The notes beneath the pieces were generated by a model. It worked only from the letters and a program-made list of their open reading frames with translations. It was not told where the DNA came from and ran no database searches. Of a stretch of 64,000 nucleotides of DNA, positions 46,255 through 56,487 are shown piece by piece. This DNA is from Nocardioides ginsengisegetis (GTDB lineage Bacteria > Actinomycetota > Actinomycetes > Propionibacteriales > Nocardioidaceae): positions 1 through 64,000 of the forward strand of contig NZ_JACGXA010000003.1 in the NCBI RefSeq assembly GCF_014138045.1, read 5' to 3'. The translations under genes were made by a program, and so were the position numbers. Every line of letters begins with the position of its first letter. Positions within the stretch are counted from its first letter, which is position 1.

Positions 46255-47459
46255 CAGCCGACCCCGTCGGTGCGGCGTACCTGGCCACCGGCGACCTCGA
46301 ACCGGGCGCCCGCGAGCGCCGCCGGGACATCGGCCGCGACGGCCGCGGTCACGAGCACCTGCTCGGCGCCCGCCACCAGGTCCGCCAGCTGCGCGCGCCG
46401 CTCGGTGTCCAGCTCGGCGAAGACGTCGTCCAGGATCAGGATCGGGTCGTCGCCGTCGGAGCGGAGCAGGTCGTAGGAGGCCAGGCGCAGGGCGAGGGCG
46501 AAGGACCAGGACTCCCCGTGCGAGGCGTAGCCCTTGACCGGGAGTCGTGTCCCCGAGTCGCCGGGGCCGTTGCCCAGCGTGAGCAGCAGCTCGTCGCGGT
46601 GCGGGCCGACCAGGGACACGCCGCGGTCCAGCTCGTCCCTGCGCCGGCGTTCGACCTCCTCGAGGAGGGCCTCGGTCAACTCGGCCTGCGTGGGGTTTCG
46701 AGACGGTTGCTGCGCAACCTCCTCAACCACCGAGCGGGGCAGCTCGAAGGACGGCTTGTAGGTGATCTCGGCGTCATCGCGCGAGGCGCCCCGGGCCACG
46801 GTCTCGTAGGCCTTGCCGACGTAGGGCCGCAGCTGGTCGACCAGCGCGATCCGCTCGGCGAGCAGCTCGGCGCCGGTGCGGGCGAGGTGGGCGTCCCACA
46901 CCCCGAGCGTGGCGAGCGCCCCCTCCTGCGAGGACGACCCGCGACGCGCGTGACCGGCCGTCTTGAGCAGCGTGTTGCGCTGCCGCAGCACCCGGTCGTA
47001 GTCGGCGCGGACCCCGGCCAGCCGGGGCGTGCGCAGCACCAGGAGGTCGTCGAGGAAGCGCCGCCGGTCCGACGGGTCGCCCTTGACCAGGGTGAGGTCC
47101 TCGGGCGAGAAGACCACGGTGCGGACCAGGCCGAGCAGCTCGCGGGCGCGGGGGAGCGGCGACTTGTTGATCCGGGCCCGGTTGGTCCGACCCGGGTTCA
47201 GCTCGATCTCGAGCGTCGCCGTCCGCCCGTCCCGGACCACCGCCGCGCGCACCACCGCCTGCTCCGCACCCGCCCGGATCAGGGGTGCGTCGGTCGCCAC
47301 CCGGTGGGAGGTGAGCCGCGAGAGGTAGTCGATCGCCTCGACCAGGTTGGTCTTGCCCTGCCCGTTGCGCCCGATGAACGCAGTGACGCCCGGCTCCAGC
47401 GCGACGTCGGCGGAGGCGTAGGAGCGGAAGTCGTGCAGGGAGAGGTGGGAGACGTACAA
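46254..47459 (-). CDS. recF: DNA replication and repair protein RecF
   Basis: This 401-residue SMC-like ATPase helps load RecA on gapped DNA. Walker A is GRNGQGKTN, the signature region lies around [19 protein letters not shown], and Walker B with D-loop is [11 protein letters not shown]. It starts at TTG 47459 ([15 protein letters not shown]). Between about residues 243 and 255 it carries [13 protein letters not shown], encoded by a palindromic repeat (46694-46733) shared with the alkB-rubredoxin gene. This insertion replaces variable sequence between conserved blocks. Confidence 0.96.
   Translation of the reverse strand: MYVSHLSLHDFRSYASADVALEPGVTAFIGRNGQGKTNLVEAIDYLSRLTSHRVATDAPLIRAGAEQAVVRAAVVRDGRTATLEIELNPGRTNRARINKSPLPRARELLGLVRTVVFSPEDLTLVKGDPSDRRRFLDDLLVLRTPRLAGVRADYDRVLRQRNTLLKTAGHARRGSSSQEGALATLGVWDAHLARTGAELLAERIALVDQLRPYVGKAYETVARGASRDDAEITYKPSFELPRSVVEEVAQQPSRNPTQAELTEALLEEVERRRRDELDRGVSLVGPHRDELLLTLGNGPGDSGTRLPVKGYASHGESWSFALALRLASYDLLRSDGDDPILILDDVFAELDTERRAQLADLVAGAEQVLVTAAVAADVPAALAGARFEVAGGQVRRTDGVG
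46694..46733 (-). repeat. Palindromic coding repeat, copy 2 (in recF)
   Basis: The plus strand begins GGTTTCGAGACGGTTGC, has loop TGC, and ends GCAACCTCCTCAACCACCGA. It differs from the copy at 7081-7120 only in the loop. It encodes [13 protein letters not shown] in the same reading frame as copy 1. Confidence 0.85.
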
Positions 47460-47466
47460 GCGGCGC

Positions 47467-48378
47467 CTAGTCCTTCGTGGGCGCGTCGCCGCCGGCGGGC
47501 GGCTGGGTGCGTACGGCGTGACCGCCGAACTGGTTGCGCATGGCGGCGATCGCCTTCATGGCCGGGCTCTCGTCCTGGCGGGAGACGAACCGGGCGAAGA
47601 GCGAGGCGGCGATGACGTTCATCGGCACCGCGTTGTCGATCGCGGCCTCGACGGTCCAGCGGCCCTCGCCGCTGTCCTCGGCGTAGCCGGAGATCTTGTC
47701 GAGGTGGGTGTCCTGCTTGAGTGCCTCGACCAGCAGGTCGAGCAGCCAGGACCGGATGACGGTGCCCTCGCGCCAGGAGTCGAAGACGTCGGTGACGTTG
47801 TCGACCAGGTCGACCTTCTCCAGCAGCTCCCAGCCCTCGGCGTAGCTCTGCATGATGGCGTACTCGATGCCGTTGTGGACCATCTTGGAGAAGTGCCCGG
47901 CGCCGACCTTCTTGCCGGCGTGCACGAACCCGGACTCGCCTTCGGGCTTGAGGGTGTCGAAGGCGGGCTGGACCTTGGCGACGTCCTCGTCGGAGCCGCC
48001 GCACATGAGGGCGTAGCCGTTCTTCAGGCCCCAGACCCCACCGGAGACGCCGCAGTCGACGAAGCCGACGCCCTTCTGGGCGAGCAGGTCAGCGTTGATC
48101 TGGTCGTCGGTCCACTTGGAGTTGCCGCCGTCGACCACGAGGTCGCCCTCACCCAGCAGCTCGCCGAGGGCCTTGATGGTCTCGCGGGTGGGGTCACCGG
48201 CCGGCACCATCACCCACACGACCTTGGGGGAGGGCAGCTTCCCGACCAGCTCCTCCAGGCTCTCCACGTCGGACAGGTCCGGGTTGCGGTCGTAGCCCAC
48301 GACCGTGTGGCCGCCCTCCCGCAACCGGGTCCGCATGTTGCCGCCCATCTTGCCCAGGCCGATGAGTCCGATGTCCAT
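47467..48378 (-). CDS. gnd: 6-phosphogluconate dehydrogenase, decarboxylating (short NAD-type)
   Basis: This enzyme oxidises 6-phosphogluconate to ribulose 5-phosphate and CO2. It has 303 residues, the short form that usually prefers NAD. The Rossmann loop is [12 protein letters not shown], followed by [11 protein letters not shown], the substrate segment [19 protein letters not shown] and the catalytic [18 protein letters not shown]. The position between dnaN and recF is typical of actinobacteria. A good ribosome site (GGAGG) precedes ATG 48378. Confidence 0.96.
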   Translation of the reverse strand: MDIGLIGLGKMGGNMRTRLREGGHTVVGYDRNPDLSDVESLEELVGKLPSPKVVWVMVPAGDPTRETIKALGELLGEGDLVVDGGNSKWTDDQINADLLAQKGVGFVDCGVSGGVWGLKNGYALMCGGSDEDVAKVQPAFDTLKPEGESGFVHAGKKVGAGHFSKMVHNGIEYAIMQSYAEGWELLEKVDLVDNVTDVFDSWREGTVIRSWLLDLLVEALKQDTHLDKISGYAEDSGEGRWTVEAAIDNAVPMNVIAASLFARFVSRQDESPAMKAIAAMRNQFGGHAVRTQPPAGGDAPTKD

Positions 48379-48439
48379 GCGTTCCTCCGATGTGGATCTG
48401 GGTCGTGCGGTGCTGCGATCTGCCGGTTGCCCGGCCCGC

Positions 48440-49579
48440 TCAGGAGAGCAGGCGGCGCGGCATCAGCAGGTAGCGGAACGGTGAGTCCTGCTCGCCGTCG
48501 GCCGTGGACCCGCTGATCACGACGGGCTTGGAGGCCTGCGTGAAGGCGAGCTCGACCACGGGCTGGTCGATCGCGGTGAGCCCGTCGAGCAGGAACTGCG
48601 GGTTGAAGCCCGTGGTGATGTCCTCGCCGTCGATGGTCGCCTCGATCGACTCCGAGGCCTGGGCCTCGTCGCCGGACCCGGCGTCGAGGGTCAGCACGCC
48701 GTCGGAGAAGGCGAGCTGGACCGCGGTGTTGCGCTCGGCGACGAGGGCCACGCGCTTGACCGACTCGATCAGCGCGGCCTTGTCGACCTTGGCCACCATC
48801 AGGTGCTCGTTGGGGAACAGGCTGCGGACCTTGGGGAACTCGCCGTCCAGCAGGCGCGTGGTCGTACGGCGCACGCCGCCGGGGGCCGCGCCCTCGAAGC
48901 CGATGATGCCCTCGCCGGCACCGCTCGCGGCGAGGGCGATGGTGACCTCGCTGCCCGCGGTCAGCGACTTGGCGGTGTCACCGAGCACCTTGGCGGGGAC
49001 CAGCGCGGCCATCGACTCGTCGGGGGTGCGGGGGTCCCAGCCGAGCTCGCGGTGCGAGAGCCGGAAGCGGTCGGTGGCCAGCAGCGAGATCGTCGAGCCG
49101 TCGATCTCGATCCGCACGCCGGTGAGCACCGGCAGCATGTCGTCGCGGCCGGCGGCGGTCACGGCCTGGGCGACGGCGTGGGCGAACTGGTCGCTCTGCA
49201 CGGTGCCGGTCGCGGTGGGCATGTCCGGGAGGGACGGGTAGTCCTCGACCGGCATGGTCTGGAGGCTGAAGCGCGCCGACCCGCAGGTGAGCGAGACCCG
49301 ACTTCCGTCGAGCACCATCTCGACCGGCTTGGCCGGAAGGCTGCGGCAGATGTCGGCCAGGAGCCGGCCGCTCACGAGGGCACGGCCCTCGTCGGCGACG
49401 TCGGCCTTGAGGGTGGCGCGCGCCGAGGTCTCGTAGTCGAACGTCGAGAGCACGAGGCCCTCGTCGGTGGCATCGATCAGGAGGCCGGCCAGCACGGGGA
49501 CGCTGGGACGCACCGGAAGGCTGCGGGCAGCCCAGGCGACGGCATCGGCGAGGACGTCACGGTCGACGCGGAACTTCAC
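48440..49579 (-). CDS. dnaN: DNA polymerase III subunit beta (sliding clamp)
   Basis: This 379-residue clamp is a head-to-tail dimer that tethers DNA polymerase III. It begins MKFRVDRDVLADAVAWAARSLP and contains LATDRFRLSHRELGW between domains 1 and 2. It ends with the canonical clamp C-terminus YLLMPRRL. The start is GTG 49579. It follows the putative origin downstream of dnaA on the same strand. Confidence 0.98.
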   Translation of the reverse strand: MKFRVDRDVLADAVAWAARSLPVRPSVPVLAGLLIDATDEGLVLSTFDYETSARATLKADVADEGRALVSGRLLADICRSLPAKPVEMVLDGSRVSLTCGSARFSLQTMPVEDYPSLPDMPTATGTVQSDQFAHAVAQAVTAAGRDDMLPVLTGVRIEIDGSTISLLATDRFRLSHRELGWDPRTPDESMAALVPAKVLGDTAKSLTAGSEVTIALAASGAGEGIIGFEGAAPGGVRRTTTRLLDGEFPKVRSLFPNEHLMVAKVDKAALIESVKRVALVAERNTAVQLAFSDGVLTLDAGSGDEAQASESIEATIDGEDITTGFNPQFLLDGLTAIDQPVVELAFTQASKPVVISGSTADGEQDSPFRYLLMPRRLLS

Positions 49580-50145
49580 AGTGGGTCCTTCGTGGTGGAG
49601 AGGCGGTCGCGTGGGCGGACCGGTGTCTTCTGGACTGTGAATCCTGCCATGAGCCGCCAGCCCTTGGGAGGTTCGGTGGGCAATCCACGTTCCCCGGTCG
49701 GCCCGCAGGGCGAGCAGGGAACGACAAGTTCGGGAGGTTGTCCCCAGATCGGGGCCCGGATCGATGTTGACAGAGGATCGATCTGTCTGGAGGTACGGAG
49801 GAGTCATAGCAACGGTGGAATCTGTGGAGAGGCGACAAAACCGCAGGTCATCCCCCGCAATGGCTCTCCACAGGGGGTGTGGAACTGCCTGGGTGACGAC
49901 CAGGGGTGGCTGTGCACTCGGAACTCCGTGTCGTTCGTTCTCCCGGGTTCTCCACAGGGGGTGTGGGAAGTCGGCGCCTCTGGCCCACAGGTCGTCCACA
50001 GGCCGGGGAACGACAGGAAAGGTGCAGAAATGGCTCGTCAGAAACCGAAATGAGAGCGACGCCCGACCACTGGTCGGACGTCGCAGGTGCTCGCGGACCC
50101 CCAGAACGGTTTCTGGAGAGCCATTTTCGGGTCAGGTCAGGTGGA
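49580..50145. other. Putative oriC (dnaA-dnaN intergenic region)
   Basis: This 566-base gene-free stretch holds several one- or two-mismatch DnaA boxes: TTGTCCCCA 49738-49746, CTCTCCACA 49864-49872, TTCTCCACA 49948-49956 and TCGTCCACA 49992-50000. An identical 18-mer (TCTCCACAGGGGGTGTGG) occurs at 49865-49882 and 49949-49966. The location matches origins of other actinobacteria. No consensus-perfect box or obvious AT-rich unwinding tract is visible, so the exact origin is uncertain. The rpmH-dnaA gap may contribute. Confidence 0.75.
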
Positions 50146-51603
50146 TCAGGACTGGCGCGCCTGCATCTTGACCCGGTTGGTCAGCTCGGAGACCTGGTTG
50201 AAGACCGCGCGGCGCTCGGCGAGCAGCTGGTTGATCTTGCGGTCGGCGTACATCACGGTCGTGTGGTCGCGGTTGCCGAACTGGGCGCCGATCTTGGGCA
50301 GGGAGAGGTCCGTGAGCTCGCGGCAGAGGTACATCGCGATCTGGCGGGCCATGACCAGGTGCCGGCCGCGGCTCGGTCCGGTGAGCTCCTCGATGGAGAG
50401 CCCGAAGTAGGCCGCGGTCTGGGCGATGATCAGCCCGGCGGTGATCTCGGGCTCGCCGCCCTCGGGGATCAGGTCCTTGAGCACGATCTCGGCCAGGGTC
50501 ATGTCGACCTCCTGGCGGTTGAGGTTGGCGAAGGCCGTCACCCGGATCAGCGCACCCTCGAGCTCGCGGATGTTGGTCTGGATCTTGGAGGCGATGAACT
50601 CCAGGACGTCCGGCGGCGCGGTGAGCCGGTCCATCGCAGCCTTCTTGCGCAGGATCGCGATGCGGGTCTCGAGGTCGGGGGGCTGCACGTCGGTGATGAG
50701 GCCCCACTCGAACCGGTTGCGCAGCCGGTCCTCGAGCGCCTCGAGCCGCTTGGGCGCGCGGTCGGAGGTCAGCACGATCTGCTTGTTGGCGTTGTGGAGC
50801 GTGTTGAACGTGTGGAAGAACTCCTCCTGGGTCTGGGTCTTGCCCTCCAGGAACTGGATGTCGTCGATGAGCAGCACGTCGACATCGCGGTAGCGACGCT
50901 TGAACCGGTCCTGCCGGTCGTCGCGGATCGCGTTGATGAACTCGTTGGTGAACTCCTCGCTGGAGACGTAGCGCACCTTGGCCCCGCTGTAGAGGCTGCG
51001 CACGTAGTGACCGATCGCGTGGAGCAGGTGGGTCTTGCCCAGGCCGGAGTCGCCGTAGACGAGCAGCGGGTTGTAGGCCTTGCCCGGTGCCTCGGCGACC
51101 GCGACCGCGGCCGCGTGGGGGAACCTGTTGGACGAGCCGATGACGAAGGTCTCGAAGGTGTACTTGGGGTTGAGCCGGGTCTCGAGTGCCGTGGCCGGGC
51201 GGCTGGCGGCCTCCGGCGGCTCGGGCAGGGCGACCTGGGGAACGACCCCGGCCACACCGGGTGCATTTGTCGACATGTCGATCTGTTGACTTGTCGAGGT
51301 GTCGATCTGTTCTGCGGGTGCCTCGGCCATCGCCTGCTCGTCGAGCTGCGGGTTGACCGTGACCGCGATGCGGATCTCGCGCCCGAACGCGACGGTGAGC
51401 GCATCCTCGAGCTGGGCGCGCAGCCGGCCCTCGAGCTGGGTGCGCGTGAAGTCGTTGGGCACCGCGATGATCGCGGTGCTCTCGTGCAGGGTCACCGGCT
51501 CACTGGCCCGCAGCCAGGCCCGCTGGTTGGGCTGGAGGTCGTCGACGACTCCCCGCCAGGCGCTGCCCAGATCGGAAGTGCCCGAGTTCGAGCTGTGCTC
51601 CAC
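50146..51603 (-). CDS. dnaA: Chromosomal replication initiator DnaA
   Basis: This 485-residue AAA+ initiator has domain I (about 5-85, [22 protein letters not shown]) and a linker. Domain III has Walker [10 protein letters not shown], Walker [14 protein letters not shown] and sensor motifs. Domain IV has the DnaA-box signature [18 protein letters not shown] 51603 ([14 protein letters not shown]) is chosen since further upstream sequence is not conserved-looking. DnaA boxes flank the gene on both sides. Confidence 0.98.
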   Translation of the reverse strand: MEHSSNSGTSDLGSAWRGVVDDLQPNQRAWLRASEPVTLHESTAIIAVPNDFTRTQLEGRLRAQLEDALTVAFGREIRIAVTVNPQLDEQAMAEAPAEQIDTSTSQQIDMSTNAPGVAGVVPQVALPEPPEAASRPATALETRLNPKYTFETFVIGSSNRFPHAAAVAVAEAPGKAYNPLLVYGDSGLGKTHLLHAIGHYVRSLYSGAKVRYVSSEEFTNEFINAIRDDRQDRFKRRYRDVDVLLIDDIQFLEGKTQTQEEFFHTFNTLHNANKQIVLTSDRAPKRLEALEDRLRNRFEWGLITDVQPPDLETRIAILRKKAAMDRLTAPPDVLEFIASKIQTNIRELEGALIRVTAFANLNRQEVDMTLAEIVLKDLIPEGGEPEITAGLIIAQTAAYFGLSIEELTGPSRGRHLVMARQIAMYLCRELTDLSLPKIGAQFGNRDHTTVMYADRKINQLLAERRAVFNQVSELTNRVKMQARQS

Positions 51604-52202
51604 GGTGTCCCCGCCTTCTTGTCTTCGTGCTGCTGGTGTCGCGGGCGGCCGGGTGCTGTGCCGAGGCCGTTGCGGCCGCTCTCCGGTGCCCATGCTCGGT
51701 CCTCGTCGGCCGGCTCGCAGGAGAACTGCGGCGGAACGCGAGGCGATGTTTCGTGTCCACAACTTTGTCCACAGGTTGTGAACCCGACCCGTCCACTGTG
51801 GAAAGAGCCGCTCCGGGACCCACCCCGCTGTCGTCCGGTGATGCGTTTCCGCAGGTCAGAGGCCCTTTGACCACAATTGTGGCGGGGGTCACACGAGCGG
51901 GTGAGCGGTGGATGACGGGGGTGGCGGGGAACCCCGGAGGCTGCGAACGTAACAAGCCTGCTGGGCGTGGAGCAAGACGTCATCCACAGGCTGCCGCCGG
52001 GGTCCGTACCGTCGGTTTGACCCTGTTGAACGCCAGCGCGTACCGTTGGCCGGTCACCCGGTGTCGACCGGTGCCGCATGTCCACGGGGAAGCCTCGCGC
52101 CCTCCGCGGGTGGGCGGTGCCAGCCGAAAGGCGTCAACAGTTCCAACGGCACTGCCGATCCGCCGGTCGTGGCTGCCCCTGAACCACCATGGAGAGAAGC
52201 TC
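51604..52202. other. rpmH-dnaA intergenic region with DnaA boxes
   Basis: This 599-base divergent promoter region contains a perfect TTGTCCACA at 51765-51773, GTGTCCACA at 51753-51761 and TCATCCACA at 51980-51988. A CCACAATTGTGG palindrome lies near 51870. The region probably serves dnaA autoregulation and may form part of a bipartite origin. No protein frame is convincing. Confidence 0.65.
52017..52046 (+). promoter_or_regulatory. Likely rpmH promoter
   Basis: TTGACC (52017-52022) and TACCGT (52041-52046), 18 bases apart, lie about 157 bases before the rpmH start. They fit the vegetative actinobacterial consensus. Confidence 0.45.
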
Positions 52203-52340
52203 GTGAGCAAGCGTACGTACCAGCCGAACAACCGCCGCCGTCACAAGGTGCACGGGTTCCGCCTGCGCATGCGCACCCGTGCGGGTCGCGCGATCCTGTC
52301 CTCGCGTCGCCGCAAGGGTCGCAAGGATCTGGCCGTCTGA
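52203..52340 (+). CDS. rpmH: 50S ribosomal protein L34
   Basis: This 45-residue, very basic ribosomal protein reads [20 protein letters not shown] and ends [11 protein letters not shown]. It starts at GTG 52203, after GAGAAGCTC. It heads the plus-strand series rnpA, yidD, yidC, jag, rsmG, parA, parB, divergent from dnaA. Confidence 0.98.
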   Translation: MSKRTYQPNNRRRHKVHGFRLRMRTRAGRAILSSRRRKGRKDLAV

Positions 52341-52365
52341 CGGCCAGCCTCCCCAGGCCGGCCGC

Positions 52366-52722
52366 GTGTTGCCCGAGGCCGCGAGGCTGAGGGATCCCGA
52401 GTCCTTCCGGACGACCACACGCCGCGGTCGTCGGGCCGGGTCCCGCACCCTGGTGGTCCATCTGGCCACCGGGGCTGCTGTGGACTCCGCACCCACTCCG
52501 GCTGCGCCGGCGCGGGTGGGGTTCGTGGTCAGCAAGGCCGTGGGGAACGCAGTCATCCGCAACCGCGTGAAGCGCCGACTCCGACACCTGGCCCGGGAGC
52601 AGCTCACCGCTCTCCCGGGCTCTGCTGTGCTCGTGGTCCGGGCGCTGCCGGCCGCCGCCGAAGCCTCCTACGAGGAACTCGGCGCGGACCTCACGCGTTC
52701 CCTCCAGCGGGTGCTGACGTGA
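52366..52722 (+). CDS. rnpA: Ribonuclease P protein component
   Basis: This 118-residue basic protein forms tRNA-processing RNase P with its RNA. The signature [20 protein letters not shown] is present, with RVGFVVSK before it. It starts at GTG 52366, with TTG 52369 as alternative. Its stop overlaps the GTG of yidD. Confidence 0.96.
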   Translation: MLPEAARLRDPESFRTTTRRGRRAGSRTLVVHLATGAAVDSAPTPAAPARVGFVVSKAVGNAVIRNRVKRRLRHLAREQLTALPGSAVLVVRALPAAAEASYEELGADLTRSLQRVLT

Positions 52723-52985
52723 AATACCTCCTCATCGGCCTGCTCAAGGCCTACCGCGCGGTGATCAGTCCGCTCTACGGCCAGGTCTGCCGCTATCACC
52801 CGTCCTGCTCCAAGTACGCCCTGGACGCGGTGACCGAGCACGGCAGCCTGCGCGGCAGCTGGCTCGCCGTACGACGCCTGGCCCGCTGCCACCCGTGGGC
52901 GGCCGGCGGCTACGACCCGGTGCCCCGCCGTGCGGACCGCACCGAGCACGCCCCCTCGACTCCAACCACTCAGCAAGGAGCCTGA
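52719..52985 (+). CDS. yidD: Membrane protein insertion efficiency factor YidD
   Basis: This 88-residue membrane-associated protein has [27 protein letters not shown], the YidD cysteine motif, and [17 protein letters not shown]. It assists YidC-dependent insertion. It starts at GTG 52719, overlapping rnpA by four bases, and lies three bases before yidC. Confidence 0.96.
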   Translation: MKYLLIGLLKAYRAVISPLYGQVCRYHPSCSKYALDAVTEHGSLRGSWLAVRRLARCHPWAAGGYDPVPRRADRTEHAPSTPTTQQGA

Positions 52986-52988
52986 CCC

Positions 52989-53981
52989 GTGGGAATCTTC
53001 GGCGACATCGGCCACTTCATCATGACGCCGCTGTACTACCTCGTCTCGGCGGTCCTCGTGGGCTGGCACAAGGTGTGGGGCACGGTGCTCAACGCGGATG
53101 GCGGCATTGCCTGGGCGCTGTCGATCATCGGCCTCACCCTGGTGATCCGGGCGGCGCTGATCCCGCTGTTCGTCAAGCAGATCAAGTCCAGCCGCAACAT
53201 GCAGCTCATCCAGCCCAAGGTGAAGGAGCTGCAGAAGAAGTACGGCCACGACCGGGAGAAGCTCGCCCAGGAGACGATGGCGCTCTACAAGGAGACCGGG
53301 ACCAACCCGTTCGCCTCCTGCCTGCCGATCCTGATCCAGATGCCGATCTTCCTGGCGCTGTTCCGCCTGATCGACAAGGCCGCCAAGGACCAGACCGGCA
53401 ACGGCTTCCTCAGCGACGCGCTGGCCAAGAACTTCGGTGAGTCGAAGCTGTTCGGCACGATCCCGATCTCGGCCTCCTTCACCAGCCCCGACGGGCACAC
53501 CAGCGTGCAGATCGTGGCCGCGATCCTCGTGGTCGCGATGACGGCCACGACCTTCCTGACCCAGCGCCAGCTGATGAGCAAGAACATGCCGGCCGACGCG
53601 CTGAGCGGGCCCTACGCCCAGCAGCAGAAGCTGCTGCTCTACGTGCTGCCGCTCGTCTTCGCCGTTGGTGGCATCGCCTTCCCGATCGGCGTGCTCCTCT
53701 ACTGGACGACGTCGAACCTGTGGACCATGTGCCAGCAGTTCTACGTGATCCGCAACAACCCTGCTCCCGGCACGCCGGCCGCCCAGGCCAAGGCTGACCG
53801 CGACGCTGCGAAGGCCCGCCGTCACGGCGGCGCCGCGGTGGCCACCGAGGTCGCCACCGAGCCCGAGGTCGACCGCCGCCCGGCGACCCGCCAGCAGCCG
53901 AAGAAGCAGACCCGCGAACAGCGCAAGAAGTCCGGTGGCGCGAAGCCGTCGGGCACGACCCCCGAGGGAGACCAGCAGTGA
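52989..53981 (+). CDS. yidC: Membrane protein insertase YidC
   Basis: This Oxa1-family insertase has 330 residues with five predicted helices. It has the coiled region RNMQLIQPKVKELQKKYGHD and FASCLPILIQMPIFLALFRLI, and the late segment IGVLLYWTTSNLWTMCQQ. A basic, disordered tail (PATRQQPKKQTREQRKKSGG) probably contacts ribosomes. It starts at GTG 52989 and overlaps jag by four bases. Confidence 0.97.
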   Translation: MGIFGDIGHFIMTPLYYLVSAVLVGWHKVWGTVLNADGGIAWALSIIGLTLVIRAALIPLFVKQIKSSRNMQLIQPKVKELQKKYGHDREKLAQETMALYKETGTNPFASCLPILIQMPIFLALFRLIDKAAKDQTGNGFLSDALAKNFGESKLFGTIPISASFTSPDGHTSVQIVAAILVVAMTATTFLTQRQLMSKNMPADALSGPYAQQQKLLLYVLPLVFAVGGIAFPIGVLLYWTTSNLWTMCQQFYVIRNNPAPGTPAAQAKADRDAAKARRHGGAAVATEVATEPEVDRRPATRQQPKKQTREQRKKSGGAKPSGTTPEGDQQ

Positions 53982-54568
53982 GCGACCCGACGACCGACAC
54001 GACGGTGACCGACGCGACCGACACCCCCGACGTCCTCGACGAGGACACCGTGGACACCGAGGGCACGGAGAGCGCCGACGAGACGGTGACCCCGGCCTCG
54101 CGCGCGGACCGCGTCCAGCAGCTCGAGCAGGAGGGCGACATCGCCGCCGACTACCTCGAGGAGCTGCTCGACATCGCCGACCTGGACGGCGACCTGGACA
54201 TGGACGTCGAGGGCGACCGGGCCGCGGTCTCCATCGTCGGTGCCGACCTCAGCCAGCTCGTGGGCGCGCGCGGCGAGGTCCTCGACGCCCTGCAGGAGCT
54301 GACCCGGCTCGCGGTCTACCGCGAGACCGGCGAGCGCTCCCGGCTGATGCTCGATGTCTCCGGCTACCGGGCCGAGAAGCGCGAGCAGCTGGTCGCCCTG
54401 GCGGAGGAGACGATCGCGCGGGTGAAGGAGTCCGGCGAGCGGGTCGCCCTGGATGCGATGACCCCGTTCGAGCGCAAGGTGGTCCACGACGCCGTGGCCG
54501 CCGCCGGCCTGGTCTCGGAGTCGGAGGGCGTCGAGCCCCGCCGGCACGTGGTGGTCCTCCCCGACTGA
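53978..54568 (+). CDS. jag: Jag/KhpB family RNA-binding protein
   Basis: This 196-residue protein has an acidic T/D/E-rich N-terminus (about 1-45) and a KH domain (DLDMDVEGDRAAVSIVGADLSQL). The R3H domain has GERVALDAMTPFERKVVHDAV and ends EPRRHVVVLPD. It binds RNA and influences envelope growth in other bacteria. It starts at GTG 53978 within the yidC stop. Confidence 0.95.
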   Translation: MSDPTTDTTVTDATDTPDVLDEDTVDTEGTESADETVTPASRADRVQQLEQEGDIAADYLEELLDIADLDGDLDMDVEGDRAAVSIVGADLSQLVGARGEVLDALQELTRLAVYRETGERSRLMLDVSGYRAEKREQLVALAEETIARVKESGERVALDAMTPFERKVVHDAVAAAGLVSESEGVEPRRHVVVLPD

Positions 54569-54570
54569 TC

Positions 54571-55314
54571 ATGAACGACGATGTTTCACGTGAAACACCC
54601 TCCGCGCCCGACGTGGCCCGGAGGGTGTTCCGTATCGAGAGGCTTCCCCTCGCCGAGCGCTACGCCGAGCTGCTGGCGACCGACGGGGTCGTGCGCGGGC
54701 TGATCGGCCCACGCGAGGCGCCGCGTCTGTGGGACCGGCACCTGCTGAACTGTGCGGTGCTGGGCGACCTGCTGCCCGAGGACTCCTCGGTGTGCGACAT
54801 CGGGTCCGGAGCCGGCCTCCCCGGCCTCGTCCTGGGGATCGCCCGGCCTGACCTGCGGATCACCCTGGTCGAGCCGCTCCTGCGCCGGACGACCTTCCTC
54901 GAGGAGGTGGTGGCCGAGCTCGGCCTGGACCACGTCGAGGTGGTCCGGGGCCGGGCCGATGCGCTGCACGGGTCCCGCCGGTTCGACGTCGTGACGTCCC
55001 GGGCGGTGGCTCCCCTCGGCCGGCTCCTGACCTGGTCGATGCCGCTGGTGGCGCCCACCGGAGCCCTGGTGGCGATGAAGGGCTCCTCCATCACCGAGGA
55101 GATCCTCGAGGCCGCAACTGAGCTCGAGGCCTTCGGCTGCGCCGAGCCCGAGGTGATCGTCCTGGGTGAGGACGAGCTGGATTCGACCACTCTGGCGGTG
55201 CGAGTGGCCTGGGCCGATCCGGGCCGGGTATCTTGGCCGCTTGCGACGGCGCCGGTGAGCAAACCCGGTGCCAAGTCCCGCAGGACGAGCAAGAACCGGA
55301 GGCGTGGGGCGTGA
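54571..55314 (+). CDS. rsmG: 16S rRNA (guanine527-N7)-methyltransferase RsmG
   Basis: This 247-residue SAM-dependent methyltransferase (GidB) has the binding loop DIGSGAGLPGLVLGIARPDL. LLRRTTFLEEVV and VTSRAVAPLGRLL are the family segments. It starts at ATG 54571 two bases after jag. Residues 5-9 (VSRET) are encoded by a perfect parS site, as in many actinobacteria. Confidence 0.96.
   Translation: MNDDVSRETPSAPDVARRVFRIERLPLAERYAELLATDGVVRGLIGPREAPRLWDRHLLNCAVLGDLLPEDSSVCDIGSGAGLPGLVLGIARPDLRITLVEPLLRRTTFLEEVVAELGLDHVEVVRGRADALHGSRRFDVVTSRAVAPLGRLLTWSMPLVAPTGALVAMKGSSITEEILEAATELEAFGCAEPEVIVLGEDELDSTTLAVRVAWADPGRVSWPLATAPVSKPGAKSRRTSKNRRRGA
54582..54597. other. parS site, perfect 16-mer
   Basis: TGTTTCACGTGAAACA, the canonical ParB-binding palindrome, lies inside the first codons of rsmG. 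Confidence 0.95.
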
Positions 55315-56435
55315 CGGACGAGTCTCGGCAGGGGACGGAGCACGGCTCCGCCTTGGTGAGTGACAAGTTATCCACCGCCTCGACCCCGCTCGGTGAGCGT
55401 GGTTATCCACAGACAAGCGCCAGTCATCCACAACATGGGACGGACACCGACAACGCCGTGGTTTCACGTGAAACACCGACCGCCCGTCCCTTCACCGTCC
55501 GGACCGCGGCCGACCTCGCCGACGCCGGGCCGGTCTTCGACGACCACGCGACCCCGCTGGCGCGCGCCGCGGAGCACACCGTGATGGCCCGGACCGGTGC
55601 CCGGATGCGGCCGGCCCTGCCCCGCCCGGACGCCACGCGGGTCCTGGTCGTGGCCAACCAGAAGGGCGGCGTCGGCAAGACCACGTCGACCGTGAACGTC
55701 GCCGCGGCCCTGGCCCAGCTCGGGCAGCGGGTGCTGGTTATCGACCTCGACCCGCAGGGGAACGCGTCGACGGCGCTGTCGGTGGAGCACCGCCGCGGCG
55801 TGCCCTCGACGTACGACGCCCTGGTCGAGGGCGTGCCGCTCGACGAGGTCATGGCCGTGTGCCCCGACATCGACAACCTCTTCGTGGTCCCCGCGACCAT
55901 CGACCTCGCGGGAGCGGAGATCGAGCTGGTCTCGGTCGTGGCTCGCGAGAACCGGCTCCACCGCGCGATCCAGGCCCACCCCCGGGTCGGCACGGCCGAC
56001 GAGGTGGGCGAGGAGCGCTTCGACTTCGTCTTCATCGACTGCCCGCCGTCCCTCGGCCTGCTCACCCTGAACGCCCTCGTGGCGGGCGCGGAGATGATGA
56101 TCCCGATCCAGGCGGAGTACTACGCGCTGGAGGGGCTGGGTCAGCTGCTCGAGACCGTGGAGATGGTCAAGGCGCACCTCAACCCGCGCCTGCAGGTCTC
56201 CACGATCCTCGTGACGATGTACGACGCCCGCACCCGGCTCGCGGCCGGCGTGGCCGACGAGGTGCGCGAGCACTTCGGCGAGCGGGTCGTGAAGACGACG
56301 ATCCCGCGCTCGGTGCGCGTCTCCGAGGCGCCGTCCTACGGCCAGACCGTGATGACCTACGATCCCGGTTCGCCGGGAGCCCTCTCCTACCTCGAGGCCG
56401 CCCGCGAGATCGCGATCAAGGGAGTTCCCGCATGA
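55311..56435 (+). CDS. parA: Chromosome partitioning ATPase ParA
   Basis: This Walker-type ATPase drives origin segregation with ParB. The deviant Walker A is [15 protein letters not shown], followed by [10 protein letters not shown] and [11 protein letters not shown]. The proposed GTG 55311 ([12 protein letters not shown]) overlaps the rsmG stop, follows GGAGG and gives 374 residues with an extension of roughly 100 residues before the ATPase core. That extension is low in conservation. Its DNA contains a parS site and three DnaA-like boxes, so a later start (for example GTG 55356) is possible. Confidence 0.95.
   Translation: MTDESRQGTEHGSALVSDKLSTASTPLGERGYPQTSASHPQHGTDTDNAVVSRETPTARPFTVRTAADLADAGPVFDDHATPLARAAEHTVMARTGARMRPALPRPDATRVLVVANQKGGVGKTTSTVNVAAALAQLGQRVLVIDLDPQGNASTALSVEHRRGVPSTYDALVEGVPLDEVMAVCPDIDNLFVVPATIDLAGAEIELVSVVARENRLHRAIQAHPRVGTADEVGEERFDFVFIDCPPSLGLLTLNALVAGAEMMIPIQAEYYALEGLGQLLETVEMVKAHLNPRLQVSTILVTMYDARTRLAAGVADEVREHFGERVVKTTIPRSVRVSEAPSYGQTVMTYDPGSPGALSYLEAAREIAIKGVPA
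55368..55474. other. DnaA boxes and parS within the 5' part of parA
   Basis: TTATCCACC (55368-55376), a perfect TTATCCACA (55403-55411) and TCATCCACA (55424-55432) precede GTTTCACGTGAAAC (55461-55474), a parS core coding for VSRET. All lie in one strand orientation within 107 bases. Confidence 0.75.
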
Positions 56436-56487
56436 TCCTCACCCCACGAAACCACTCGCTTCGCTCCTGCTTCCGAGGGGACCCCGC

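Noticed and set aside
51627..52340. A long frame ending in rpmH
   Set aside because: L34 is a stand-alone 45-residue protein with its own GTG and promoter. The upstream part covers the DnaA-box region.
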